Position numbers and translations under genes: made by a program
Assembly (NCBI GenBank): GCA_951799405.1
Contig: OX637350.1
Coordinates: 10,649,852 to 10,713,851, forward strand
DNA from: Agapetus fuscipes
Lineage: Eukaryota > Arthropoda > Insecta > Trichoptera > Glossosomatidae
Direction: 5' to 3'
Length of the DNA: 64,000 nucleotides
The notes under the pieces: model-generated
What the model was told of the DNA's origin: nothing
The model's input: only the letters and a program-made list of their open reading frames with translations
Databases searched by the model: none
Part shown: positions 20,615-30,986 of the stretch, piece after piece
How the letters are laid out: each line of letters starts with the position of its first letter
Numbering within the stretch: position 1 is the first letter of the stretch

Positions 20615-20860
20615 TTAGGGCCTGTTGCACCAACCTCCAATCAATATTTGATTGAAACATCAAATTTGATTGCTTAGTTCTGGTAAGGACCTCGGTTAAA
20701 TATTTCTCGAAAGTTGGTAAAAATGTGATGGAATTTGAACAGGAAATATGATTCACATCAGCTGACTTACGTATATGCAATCAATTGTTTGATTTGAAAG
20801 GGAGAAATCACACTTAATTTTGATTTCCGTCTGATTGGAGTTTGGTGCAACAGGCCCTAA
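20615..20860. mobile_element. MITE, 246 bp with TTAGGGCCTGTTGCACC ends
   Basis: The left end TTAGGGCCTGTTGCACCA and the reversed right end match over about 29 bp with one mismatch, up to CTCCAATCA. The interior has no valid ORF. The outermost TTA/TAA may be part of the target duplication, as in PIF/Harbinger-type elements. Confidence 0.75.
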
Positions 20861-21487
20861 TTAATGTTGCTTTTTAAACCGACTTTCCAACAGTTTCACG
20901 AATATTCTCCCAAGAATATAAATTATTTGTGTGTAACGTATTGTCGGTGACCAAACCACGTACTCATTCATTACGAAATTTAAGGCATCAAACTATAGAC
21001 CAGCTAATATAAAGCTCCAAAACATTTCTGGTTTTGTATTGCTATTATTCACATAGAAAAAAACATGTTGGAAGGCTGTAACTTTTAAGTGAAGAATTTT
21101 ACGGATCCAAGAAAGACATTTTCTCACAGGCATGTTTAGGTGCTTTGCTCCCATTTTTATAAACATGTCGGCGCTACGAGCTCGCTCATATGTCCAAGCA
21201 AGACGAAAATTTCGCCAGTTAGCCGGAAACTTTGACTCTGGTTCAACATATGTCATGAGGCACTTATGGATTAATAATTCATGAAAAATAAATTGCACAG
21301 AATCTGTACTCGACTTTCTTGCAAAAATTAACCCACTGTATGACGTATGTAAAGCTAGAATCATCTACCAGCTTATGCAGTTTCAATGAAAATATAATAT
21401 ATCGATAATAAATCAATTTTATTCCACCGCGGTGTGTACCTGCATGCTCGTACAATATGGATAAAGCCATTAAAATTATTAAGTGAA
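20861..21487. other. Unassigned
   Basis: The minus-strand frame at 20993-21364 is moderately long but shows no motif I recognise, and its codon use is AT-driven. I do not call it a gene. Confidence 0.3.
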
Positions 21488-21592
21488 TAAAAAATATTTG
21501 GATGATTTATTTGGTGAGCGCCGTTTTGTGTGAATCACAACTCAAGAGCCCTCTGCAAGGTTGGTCTTCTCTGGAAAAAGCGCCAATTACAC
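21488..21592 (-). mobile_element. SINE-2 3' fragment (hairpin-ended subtype)
   Basis: It starts at the element 3' end (GGATGATTTATTTGGTGAGC), passes GTGTGAATCACAACTCAAG and the CCCTCTGCAAGGTTGGTC block, and is cut off after GCGCCAATT. Confidence 0.7.
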
Positions 21593-21600
21593 AAGAAAGA

Positions 21601-22560
21601 TCCTTGACTTATAGGTTGGTATGAAGCTGACCTCTGTACTGTACTGTACTGTATCCTGCCGCCGTTCCACTAGGGGTGACCGGTACCTCTGCAGATGCGC
21701 CTCCACTTTTTTCTGCCCTAACAAACCACTTTTATTTCCTCAATATTCATCACCTTTTTCATACACACTCTTCTCTTATTCTCACTCTGCAGAATCCATT
21801 CTTTCGCAATCTCACCTATTTGGTCTAACCATTCTTTCCTCAGCCTTCCCCTTCCGCGCTTTCCTCTGACATTTCCTTTGTACACTTTCTTCGTTAGTTG
21901 TTCATCATCCTTTCTTTCAAGATGTCTGAACCATCTCATTGTACTTTTTTGTACTTTCATTCTCATATTCTCTTTTATACCACACTCGTTCATCACTCAA
22001 GCATTACGTACTCTATCACTCAGTGTCTTTCCAGCCATTGCTCTCAGGTAAGCCATTTCAACCGTACTTTACTCAGCTCACATTCATTAAGCCTCACTTC
22101 CACCAACCAATATGCCATTGTGGACCGCCGATCTCTTATTCTTCGTAAGTTTCCTATTTCTTGCAATTCTTCCAATCGTTTCCATCACACTTCTTCCTCT
22201 ACTAGCGCGCTTTTCCAATTATTTCGTCAATTTCGCATTCGACTCAAACTTGCTTCCCAGATAATCAAATTCTTTCACGACCTCCACTCTTTTTTCATTC
22301 AGTCTTATCTCAATTTTCTCGCATTTCTCAGTCCTCCCAAAGTGTAAAAAATAATTCACTTTGTCAATGTCACCCCTGTTTCAAGGAAGGTCGGCATGAG
22401 TTGCAGGTTTTATGTTCATTTGAGATTTGGTTTTAATTTGTAAGTACAAATTCAGCATTCGTAAGCGCGAACTTACACGTACCTGTTTGTGGGCATGCAT
22501 TTCATATTAGTTTTGAATGTTTATATTTCATTGCAACTTATATTCTAGATTATTATAGAT
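21601..22560 (+). repeat. RepA copy, split by an RT fragment
   Basis: The first ~50 bp (CTTGACTTATAGGTTGGTAT) end in a TACTG pentamer run at 21637-21652. The copy resumes at about 22347 with GTAAAAAATAATTCACTTTG and ends CAACTTATATTCTAGATTA. The inserted ~690 bp carries LINE-derived coding remains on the opposite strand. Confidence 0.8.
21673..22346 (-). pseudogene. LINE reverse transcriptase C-terminal region, frameshifted
   Basis: The minus strand reads through a thumb-like segment with VKEFDYLGSKFE near 22270. Frame breaks follow, then STMRWFRHLERKDDEQLTKK and VRGKRGRGRLRKEWLDQIGE (21718-21996), then MKKVMNIEEIKVVC, an in-frame TAG, and GRKKWRRICRGTGHP. The RGRGRLRKEW motif followed by a Cys/Trp-containing tail is characteristic of the C-terminus of many insect non-LTR ORF2 proteins. 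Stops and frameshifts make it dead. It shares its tail with 6261-6356 and 63245-63340. Confidence 0.75.
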
Positions 22561-22681
22561 GGTCATTAAACCCTTCTGTATGCAAACTAGGACTTTGTAT
22601 GGTGGGTACACTTTTTAGTTATATTTTGAAAAAGTAACGACTGATTATTATTGGTATTTATAAAATTTCAAGAATCGCAGC

Positions 22682-23520
22682 CTTTTATCTATTTTTAACC
22701 CTTTGACTACCAAGAAAATTGCTAATACATTTTGTATGGAAAATTTTCACTTTGTATGGCGGCTATACTTTTGATTCACTTTTTGGAAAAAATAATGATG
22801 GCAATATATAGGTTATTATTATTGATTTACATTTGTGCTACATTATTTTTTTATCAACCCTCTAACTGCCGAGAATTTTTCCATTATTTTTTTCTTTTAT
22901 ATGGCAACTCCCTAAACCGAGATTATGATGAAGAAATGATTATAATTATTAGATAGCACTATTATAAAAATGGATTCACAAAAAATTTAAGAAAAATCGT
23001 CGGAGCCGTTTTTGAGAAAATCGCATTTTAAATTTTCAGCTCTTCGGAAGCCATCTTGAATTCTCAAAAAAGTAAAAAAAAAATGATTACGAATTAAATT
23101 AATAAGCTTGTTCTTTCTATCAAATCTAAAACAAATTTAAATATCTTGCATTTTAATAGGTTTTTGTAATATTTTCGATTTAAAATTTCAGGTCGTGTAA
23201 ACGGTGCTTTATATTTATTTTTTCAAAAATTTTTTTTTGTAAATTTGTGCAAATTTATGTTGTCCATAATATTGTAGAACATTATATTTTTGTTGACCCC
23301 TTAACTTTCGAGAAAATCACAATCGTTTGTTTTTTTCATATGGCAGCCCATAGACACAGATTAGTAAGAGTGTTGTCATAACTAATTTATTAAGTTAAAA
23401 ATTAATTAGTGGCAACTCTGAAAATTTAAGAAAAATTCTTGGAGTCGTTTATGAGAAAAGTGCAATTTTATGTTTTTTTTGTATGGCAGCCATCTTGAAT
23501 TTTCAAGTTGGTGTAATGCC
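22682..23520 (+). repeat. Degenerate tandem duplication, about 440 bp unit
   Basis: A paragraph of sequence recurs about every 440 bp: ACCCTCTAACTGCCGAGAA near 22856 and ACCCCTTAACTTTCGAGAA near 23295. Each is followed by a CATATGGCA-type motif, AATTTAAGAAAAAT, GGAGTCGTTTATGAGAAAA and GCCATCTTGAATT. A partial earlier unit starts near 22682. No ORF is supported. Confidence 0.6.
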
Positions 23521-23604
23521 ATGTTATTCATACTTAATACATGTCCAAAAAAGTTGATGTAGCCAAAATTTGGTATCTCTAGGTCTTATACTTTGGAAAG
23601 TGAC

Positions 23605-23650
23605 ACACACACATACATACATACATACATACATACATACATACATACAG
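23605..23650 (+). repeat. (CATA)n microsatellite
   Basis: CACACACA leads into about ten CATA units. The open frame across it (poly-VCMY) is an artefact of the repeat. Downstream, CTTTCTTTATAGCCTTCGGC and GCAAGAAAGTAAAAATC form the end of the same larger repeat unit. Confidence 0.9.
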
Positions 23651-23790
23651 ACGGACGTTTTTAAAAGATAGTGTTTTTTGGCATGTCCTGCACCAGGACA
23701 ACTCATTTCCGTGAAAACCTCGAAATTTTTTTTTCACACCAAATCATAACTTTCTTTATAGCCTTCGGCTATAGCAAGAAAGTAAAAATC

Positions 23791-24112
23791 ACTAATGAAT
23801 ACCTGTTTCTGGCCAGGCAAAAATAGGTTGGTGAATAATTGTATTCTTCTTTACAAATTTATTTAAAAACGCATCCTATTCTTCTATTTGTATTAGATCT
23901 AATATCGGTTTTTGTGGAACTCTTTCTGATGCAAAAGACTAGCTGTTCTACCATATTTTGAGTGGGCATCCTGGTAGACGCTGGCCGTCCGGTATTTCCT
24001 GTGTCACGGTTCGTGTTAACCTACTTTCGCTCATGTTGTCTACATGGTTCTGTCTCCTCTTCCTACTTCTTAATTAGACTGTATCTATCATATTATTGTT
24101 TCCATGTTGCAG
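23791..24112 (+). other. Intron 3' part upstream of the Elk exon
   Basis: The sequence is non-repetitive with a pyrimidine-rich run (CTGTCTCCTCTTCCTACTTC) about 55 bp before the exon, a TTGTTTCCATGTTGCAG acceptor and possible branch points. The in-frame stretch upstream of the AG is not conserved with the channel. Confidence 0.6.
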
Positions 24113-24346
24113 ACAGCAACTTCGTGCTGGGCAACGCGCAGGTGCCCAAGGTGTACCCCATCGTGTACTGCTCGGATGGCTTCTGCGAGCTGACGGGCTT
24201 CACGCGCGCGCAGATCATGCAGAAGGGCTGCGCGTGCAAGTTCCTGTACGGGGAGGACACCATGCCGGACCACAAGGCGCAGATCGACAGCTCGCTGGAC
24301 AACAAGCAAGAGCTCAAACTGGAGGTCATCTTCTACAAAAAGAGCG
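24113..24346 (+). CDS. Elk: Elk-type voltage-gated K+ channel, PAS-domain exon
   Basis: This single internal exon encodes 78 residues of the N-terminal PAS domain of an ether-a-go-go family channel. It starts SNFVLGNAQVPKVYPIVYCS, continues DGFCELTGFTRAQIMQKGCA, and ends QELKLEVIFYKKSG. VYPIVYC.DGFC and QIMQKGCACKFLYG are hallmarks of the Elk subgroup rather than Eag or Erg. The acceptor TGTTGCAG precedes 24113 and the donor GTGAGT begins at 24347. The exon starts at the second base of a codon and ends after the first base of a glycine codon. In the channel this cytoplasmic domain modulates gating. The short first exon and the following PAS, membrane and cyclic-nucleotide-homology exons are not in the window, so flanking introns exceed 24 and 39 kb unless the scaffold is broken. 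GC content far exceeds the surroundings. Confidence 0.93.
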
Positions 24347-24414
24347 GTGAGTTCATTCTCATTCTAAGATCTGATCTTGACCAATATACTGTTACAAACG
24401 TATGGGTACGTACG

Positions 24415-24735
24415 TCAGCCTTAACACGCAAGTGTGTGTCAAACAATCTAGTTCTAGTATGATCTATTATAGGAGTATTCGCACGTGAGTCGCAGCGTGC
24501 TACTGTGTGTCGAACAGTCTGGCTCTAGTATGATCCATTATAGGAGTATTCGTACGTGAGTCACAGCGTGCTACTGTTTGTCGAACAATCTGGCTCTAGT
24601 ATGATCCATTATAGGAGTATTCGTACGTGAATCTAAGCGTGCTAGTGTGTGTCGAACAATCTGGCTCTAGTATGATCCATTATAGGAGTATTCGTACGTG
24701 AGCGTAAGCAGGCTGGTCGGTGTGCGTGTGGAACA
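24415..24735. repeat. 71 bp tandem repeat, about 4 copies
   Basis: TCTAGTATGAT recurs at 24453, 24524, 24595 and 24666, exactly 71 bp apart. Each unit contains CATTATAGGAGTATTCGTAC and GTGTGTCGAACAATCTGG. Units 2-4 are nearly identical. The array begins about 70 bp after the Elk exon donor site. Confidence 0.9.
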
Positions 24736-26095
24736 ATCCACTTTAGAAGAATCTGGAATACACGAGAAACGTCCATATAAGCTGTATAAATATGAACCGC
24801 AATGGTGCGCAGAGCCAGAGTTTCTTGAAATATTGTGACGCGTAGTCGATATAGACAGAGCAAGAAAAGTAATCAGTACATTGTAAACCGATATTGTGAA
24901 AAATAAATCTTGTTATATAAATAAATCGCAGTTTAATTAAAAGAACCCAAGTAAAATCATAACAATACTGGCCAAATAGGCTCACTTGCCAAGTTGTACA
25001 ATACGGGTAACTTACCTGCGTTACGACCAAAAAGTTGATGATGATAAGTTAATGATTGTTTATAGCGCCGTTTCGTGATGTAGTCACTCCAAGGGCGCTT
25101 GTGCAAATGATGCCAGAAATTGTCTGCATGAATGCATGCTTACTTACAGAGCGTCGTTTTGTGACGTACCTTTATATCACTTCGAAGGCACTTTTTGCGT
25201 AGAATTGGCAATACTATTTGTATTCCCTTTCATAAAAAAGATTGATGAAAAGGAATTAATTTATACGTAACAAAATGAAATAAAAAAACGGTCCGCCCAT
25301 CCGGCGCCAGAGGATTTTATCCCAGATTTTAACACTCTCAGCCATTTCACACTACACGCATTTTGTCACCATTCTGACCGGATTGAGTATGTTTTTTTCT
25401 ACGTGGCGCCGGGTCAGAAGTCACTCACGTATGGAGATGTATGAAAGCTTTCACTCAGTTTGTCTGGTAATCCATTTATAATAAGGGTAGAATACGTTCT
25501 GTTAAGCTCGGTACAAGTAGCTATAAATACATCCATGTGTGACTTGAATAAACTCGTATTTCGTGTCTGCTTATTGTAACTGAGTAAACCTAGGTGAAGC
25601 TCCCAAAAACATTGTTGAAGTATGGATTAATCCGAGAGAGCAAGAGTCTCGGCAGTTGAAGACGGCGATGACTTAAGTCTGTAAAACTTCGTGATACTCG
25701 GCGAAAGTTTTCATAGCTATTCGCTGAAATAGCTCGCAACAGTTGTGTCTGAAGAGCCGGCTGTACTTTATGTAGCTAGTTACTTGTTTTGTATCAAACT
25801 TTGAAGCAAACTGCAAGCGAAACAATACCAACACCAAAGATAAACTGAGATGCTTGAATTTTAAATTAATATTTGATTTTCCAACGTTGTTTTCAAAGTG
25901 CATTTGCGGATTTGTATTGGAGCATTTAGGGAAGAGGATCTTACATTCTTAAATAATATGATAAGGTTTCAATTAACAGTGAAAGAAATAGTCCCGAATT
26001 TCCATCATCATCATCTTGTAAAGGCAGTACCTTGCAATGTTTGATTTTTTTTCTCTTTCTTCTTCTATCTTATTTTATCAGCTGTATATCTCCTA
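24736..26095. other. Intron, mostly unassigned; possible LTR remnant
   Basis: Between about 25270 and 25600 there is a GC-richer block, then AGCTATAAATACATCC and GAATAAACTCGTATTTCG, which look like a TATA box and a polyadenylation signal of an LTR. No ends could be fixed. The rest is unassigned. Confidence 0.3.
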
Positions 26096-26097
26096 AC

Positions 26098-26350
26098 TAT
26101 AGCAGAGAGGTATGAGGCTTACAACCTTTACTCTGTATAATAGCTCACTTTTGCCAATATACCATCCCCTTTTTGAGTGAACGGCAATGAGAGTTGCAAA
26201 TTTTTATATCATTTCGGTTTTGGGTTTGCTTTTGTAACACTAAATACGCAAGCAACATATTGTATTCACGAACTTACAGCTTTTTTTTTGGGGTGTAATT
26301 TAATGTGAATCTTTAATGATAATATTTTTGTCCTACTTAGATTATAGAAT
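26098..26350 (+). repeat. RepA copy, strongly diverged
   Basis: The order of blocks is kept (GAGAGGTATGAGGCTTACAA, AGCTCACTTTTGCCAATAT, GCAACATATTGTATTCACGA, CTACTTAGATTATAG), but the central hairpin is lost. Confidence 0.65.
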
Positions 26351-27294
26351 GTAGAGTCTACATTGTAGACCGTCTCAACGCTTGCTTGTTTACCGCAAAA
26401 CAAAGGGCGCACCACTTTCCTTCCACAAATTTCCGAAAAACAACTGATTTTATTTTTTATTTGATAAAAAAAACGCAATTTGAAAAATAATCAAAATTTC
26501 ATTAAACTGGGATGCGTTAATTCGCTTAAAATAATATTCAATAAATTCGTATAACTCAATTAAAGTACATCATATTCTATGAAACATTACCCTGATTGCA
26601 AAAAAATTCGTAAAAACTCAGCCATCTTTTTTACAGAACAATATATGAAATATACAACGGTACCTCATTTGAATATTTTAAATTTCATGCCTGTTTGTGT
26701 TTACTTGATGTTTGAGTGTTTACGCAATGCTTTATACTCGCAGTACAACTAAGAATATAATACATTGTATTTATTGTGGTTTGTCTCGTTGTTGATTCGC
26801 CGCACTAAGATGTTTCCGAGTACAGACAGTCACAAAGAGAGCAGACCCGATCCATTCTTTGAACTAGAAATCTCCTCTGCTTTCAAGGAACCGCCCACAT
26901 TTCAAAAATACGAAAATACCTCCGTTTGTAGCCCACATTAAGGCCACCATTATTCTTGTACTTACATTTAACGACTATTATTATTATAGATGTCTACATC
27001 TGTATGAAACTTTTAAGGCTTTCCCGGGATTACATTTCTGCGAACAGGTACGGGCTACCTTACAAGGGACAAACTATGTAATAACTTCATTCTGTGTAAT
27101 GGTTGTATGATATAGTGGAATATGCAGGCCTGGAATAAGGGGGGCTTGAGCGGTGTGACGTCACCATGCCCTCCTCGAAGGAGCCTCTTCAATATTTAAT
27201 CGAAGTCAAATGAATAATAAACATGTTTTTAAACATACATCACTCAGGGTTGGGCTAGATTTGGCGTGGAGGTCCTTTATTATTAGTTTTGTTG
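26351..27294. other. Unassigned
   Basis: No gene or repeat family is recognised. A GC-richer patch at 27120-27190 has no coding signature. Confidence 0.35.
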
Positions 27295-27605
27295 TAAGAA
27301 AATCCTGTGCGGGAGACTCTCTAGATTTCAGAGACTCTAGGGGTCTATGACACTTGTTGAAGTGCCGCAGAGGTGTTTACGAGCTTGGTCGTCGCTACAA
27401 AGCGCCAATTCTCAAGCAAGACCCAGTTGCTGTAAGGCTAGATGGACCTTTAGTGACCGGTCTTTGGTAAAGGTGTATGATTTTTTTTACCCAGCGAAGA
27501 GCATATTTGAAAGTGTAAATGGTATTTTTTGTGCTCCTCCAGAATTCAAACCCACAACCTTCCATTTACGTGTCCGAAGTGTAACCACTGGACTATGGAC
27601 CGGCC
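27295..27605 (-). mobile_element. SINE-2, full length (poly-A subtype)
   Basis: The minus strand starts at a tRNA-like head (GGGCCGGTCCATAGTCCAGT, GTGGGTTTGAATTC as a degenerate B box) and ends in the CACAGGATTTTCTTAC 3' end, with the poly-A reduced. Confidence 0.85.
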
Positions 27606-28555
27606 CAAATTATTGAAATCCGCACATAATTTTTGAAACCAAAAATTGTGACGTCACACAGCTTGATAGAGAAAAGTAAAACAAATATTATGTTGCTAAA
27701 GACCGTGATTCCGTACAAGTTTGACGTTTTTCCTGTGGAAAAAAAATCTAAATTCAGATTTGTGCTGAGGTCATTATTTATTAACAAAAAAAACATTATA
27801 AAATATTCATCTTTTTTGGTAGTACGTAGATGTTTCAAAAGCTTTTAAAAATTTTCAAAAAAAAGTGTTCAATATAAATTTGTTTACTTTTACTTAATTT
27901 AATTAATATAACTAAACAACAAACGTATTTATTATTTTTTAATTAAAATAATTAAATTGGGTTATTATTTTTTAAGTAATAAAATTATAAGGGGTTTTTT
28001 TTTATTCTTAGGGCATAGTCGTGGGAGCCCCACAAATCATTCATGTGTGCATGATATCAAATGCATCTAGTATTGCATTACAAAAAAATTATATAGGGGT
28101 CTAAAGTTTTTACCCGTACCAGGACCTCTAGAGGTCTTTATCCGGGCATGGAAACATGACTACATATACTGTATGTGAGCCATTATCCTGTAAGTACGTA
28201 ACTTTGGATGGTACTTTGTGTTTTGATGGCCGCATTGTTAATTTTGACCGGAAAGTACCAAATCGTGCCGTTTTCCTCATGGTTACATACAGTCTAGATT
28301 GTGGGCCCGTGATACGGTGATCCTTTGATCTGCTACGGTTTAATTTTATTCCCTTTTGTCTATTCCCGCAACAAGATAAGCTTAGTGATGGACTATTATT
28401 TTGAATATACCTGTTGCTAGACAAATGGAGCTATGAATATAATAGGTGTGATAATAAAATAGATGTCTGCCTTTGTAGTTGGATTACTAAAATTAGTGAA
28501 ATACTAAACTAAATTCTAATATAATTTAATACTGAACAGATTATTGTTTATTATT
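27606..28555. other. Unassigned
   Basis: Very AT-rich to about 28010, then mixed composition. No gene is supported. The minus-strand frame at 28128-28424 shows no known domain. Confidence 0.35.
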
Positions 28556-28559
28556 TTAG

Positions 28560-28745
28560 TCCGTTCAACTTCATAAATGTCCGTTCACTAACAAAAATCC
28601 CGCACAAAAAAAAAAGCACAAAAATATATAGAAATTTAGTTACAAAAATGCCCGTTCAATCCCGCAAATGCCCTTTTAGTCGAAAAATTCCCCATTCAGC
28701 CACAATAATGCCCATTCAATCACAAACAAACCCGTTCAGAAAACA
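28560..28745. repeat. Degenerate short tandem repeat (about 23-27 bp unit)
   Basis: The phrases TGTCCGTTCACTAACAAAAA, TGCCCGTTCAATCCCGCAAA, TTCCCCATTCAGCCACAATA and TGCCCATTCAATCACAAACA follow one another, giving about seven diverged units. Confidence 0.6.
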
Positions 28746-28884
28746 AAGCTTGCTCTGAAATATCCATTTGAAATAAACCTCCATCAAGGTGGAAAAATAG
28801 ACGTAGGTAATGCAAGGAAGTAAGAGGAAGGGTAGCCACATCTGGATGTTTCCAGAAATATAATTTTACTTTACTTTCTTCGGC

Positions 28885-29030
28885 TCATAAGTCTTGAAAG
28901 TTCAGGGCCTCCCGCACCACAATCCTCCAGGACTCTCTGTCTTGTGCTGCTTTCCTCCATGGTCCCCTCACTCCCAGAACTTCAGCGTCGGCTTCAACGT
29001 TGTCTGCCCACCGTAAACTGGGACGTCAGA
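28885..29030 (-). pseudogene. LINE ORF2 C-terminal scrap (a)
   Basis: The minus strand reads RPSLRWADNVEADAEVLGVR, then GPWRKAAQDRESWRIVVREA and LNFQDL, then a stop. This WADNVEADA...LGVR..W...AQDR..WR pattern is the usual ending of one class of insect non-LTR ORF2 proteins. Upstream sequence does not continue the frame. It differs from the scraps at 6261 and 63245. Confidence 0.65.
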
Positions 29031-29114
29031 GTGGTCTAACACCTGAGGGGGCACCATCCAAGACAGCTCCAGAAATATAAAGGTAGTTTTAATTTTGGTC
29101 GTGCACAAAAAATA

Positions 29115-29300
29115 TTCCTCTATCATTAGTCATTTACTAAGTCAATCAATCTCGTCCACAGGTGAACACAGGCCTCCCCCATATCTCTCCAGGCATCTCT
29201 ATCCTTGGCCTTCTGCATTCATTAACCAGCAATCTTCTTAATGTCGTCTGACCATCATATTAGAGGTCTTCCTCTACTTCTTTTGTAATCACGAAGTCTT
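29115..29300 (-). pseudogene. LINE ORF2 C-terminal scrap (b)
   Basis: Across frame breaks, the minus strand carries WSDDIKKIAG-like and WRDMGEACVHLWTRLIDL-like segments. This is another common C-terminal signature of insect LINEs. It lies about 85 bp from scrap (a) and probably comes from a different insertion. Confidence 0.5.
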
Positions 29301-29964
29301 CACTCCACTATTTCAATCTTTGATCATTGAATCTGGCAAAATGCCCTACCCACGACCTCTTCTGCTTTGCGATTATTTTTATGAAACATGTACGAGTATC
29401 AGTAACTCCATCAAAAGTCTATCATAAAAATCTCAATTATTCTGCTATCTTTTGTGCGTTCCCTCTGCATTATACTATTATGATTAACCAAAACTCAGAT
29501 GATTCATTTGATTGATTAAAAATTCCCAAATTTGAACAAATGATGCTACAGTGTGCTGCTGTAAAAGTCAGTAAATGTCACGAAGACAGCCTTTCTCAAT
29601 AATTGGAATGCGCCAACAAAGGGATCAAATATTTATCCAGAGACAATATTTTATCACTTGATTGGAATGTTTAAAGCAAAGGCCGATATAAATTGCTTAA
29701 GGATCCGCTCCGCAGACTCCTTTTAAAGAGATTTCAATACAGAATCCAAGATGAGGTGAATCTTGACGTTGAACGCACATCAGTAAATATCCGCTTCAAA
29801 TGTATTTCATTATTTAATCGGTACTTAACTTAAACTAGGGGCGTTGCCCCTGGCTGCTACGCAGCCCAACCCCTTAACATTTGGTGAATGTGTATATTGC
29901 GCATAGTTTCCTCGCGTTAAAATTCGGAAAACATGTAAAATAAAAACATGCAGCCTTTGTAAAA
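29301..29964. other. Unassigned; two small hairpins at 29836-29875
   Basis: AGGGGCGTTGCCCCT and GGCTGCTACGCAGCC are adjacent small perfect hairpins followed by CAACCCCTTA. No gene is seen. Confidence 0.35.
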
Positions 29965-30446
29965 GAAAATCGACCACCCATAGTTTAAAAAATGGTTCAC
30001 TTTGAAGATTTCAGCTGTGTTTCAGGGAAGATTGGCAAGAGTTGCAGGGCTTATATTAATTTGAGATTGGGTTTTTATGTTGTAAGTCAACATGCATTAT
30101 GTGTAAGCGTGAACTTATAAATGTCTGCTTGTGGGAATGCATTTAATATGAATCTCGATTGGTATGTATCTTTGCAACTTAGATTATAGAACTTAACAAA
30201 ATAATTTCCTTGACTTATAGGTTAGTATGTGGCTGACCACCCATACTGTAAGAATGGTGTACCATGAAAATTTTATCTCTGTTTGAGGAAAAGTCGGCAA
30301 GAGTTGCAGGGCTTATGTTCATTTGAGATTAGTTTTTTATTTTATAAGTCCACATGGGGCATTTGTAAGCGCGAACTTATACCTGTCTGCTAGTGGGAAT
30401 GCATTTAATATGAATCTCAAATGGTATGTATCTTGCAACTTAGATT
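29965..30446 (+). repeat. RepA tandem units 1-2, left of the LINE
   Basis: Unit 1 (about 29965-30186) begins CGACCACCCATAGTTTAAAA. Unit 2 begins GAACTTAACAAAATAATTTC and ends CAACTTAGATTA at the LINE junction. They belong to the same array as 38223-39880. Confidence 0.85.
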
Positions 30447-30986
30447 ATTTATTTTTTTTATTTTATTTATTTATTCTTAAAGACACCAACAGAACAAAGG
30501 AGTAGCACATACACAAAAAAAAAACACAATAATACAAACACATAAGTATCTCCAATGCTCCAATAATAGGTGCCTATCGCATAATCTTATTTTAACAATA
30601 ATTAATTAGCGGGAGTAGGTATTATGAGTTGGAATAGGTAAATACACTATGCCGGGCCCGGGGCGCTGAGCTTCAACGCACATATACAGCATACAATGCT
30701 GTACAGCGATAACCAACGCACACACGCACAATGCATCAGATTCATAAAACGTCACCGGCAATGTCTATAAAATGCTTGCGTTGAAATTTCAGGCATTTAA
30801 TAAATTAAAATAAGAATACTGAACACCATGTCAGCCATGCAAACAGAAATAAAAACATACATGAAAATTGTTTACAAATATAAACAAAAATAGAATAGAA
30901 TAGAATATTCAAACCATGATTTAGGGTTGTTTAAAGATTAGCTTAGGTATGATTCATTAACAGGATAAAATATAAATTTAAAATTA
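30447..30986 (-). other. LINE 3' UTR and tail
   Basis: It lies between the ORF2 stop and the A/T-rich tail, with no ORF. It includes a GCCGGGCCCGGGGC-type GC-rich spot near 30653. Confidence 0.7.

Noticed and set aside
20993..21364. 123-codon minus-strand frame
   Set aside because: No recognisable domain, no codon bias and no supporting context. Too weak to call.
23524..23706. Frame with repeated VCMY
   Set aside because: Translation of the CATA microsatellite.
24088..24350. Other frames over the Elk exon on both strands
   Set aside because: Shadows of a GC-rich exon. Only one frame gives the PAS-domain residues and fits both splice sites.
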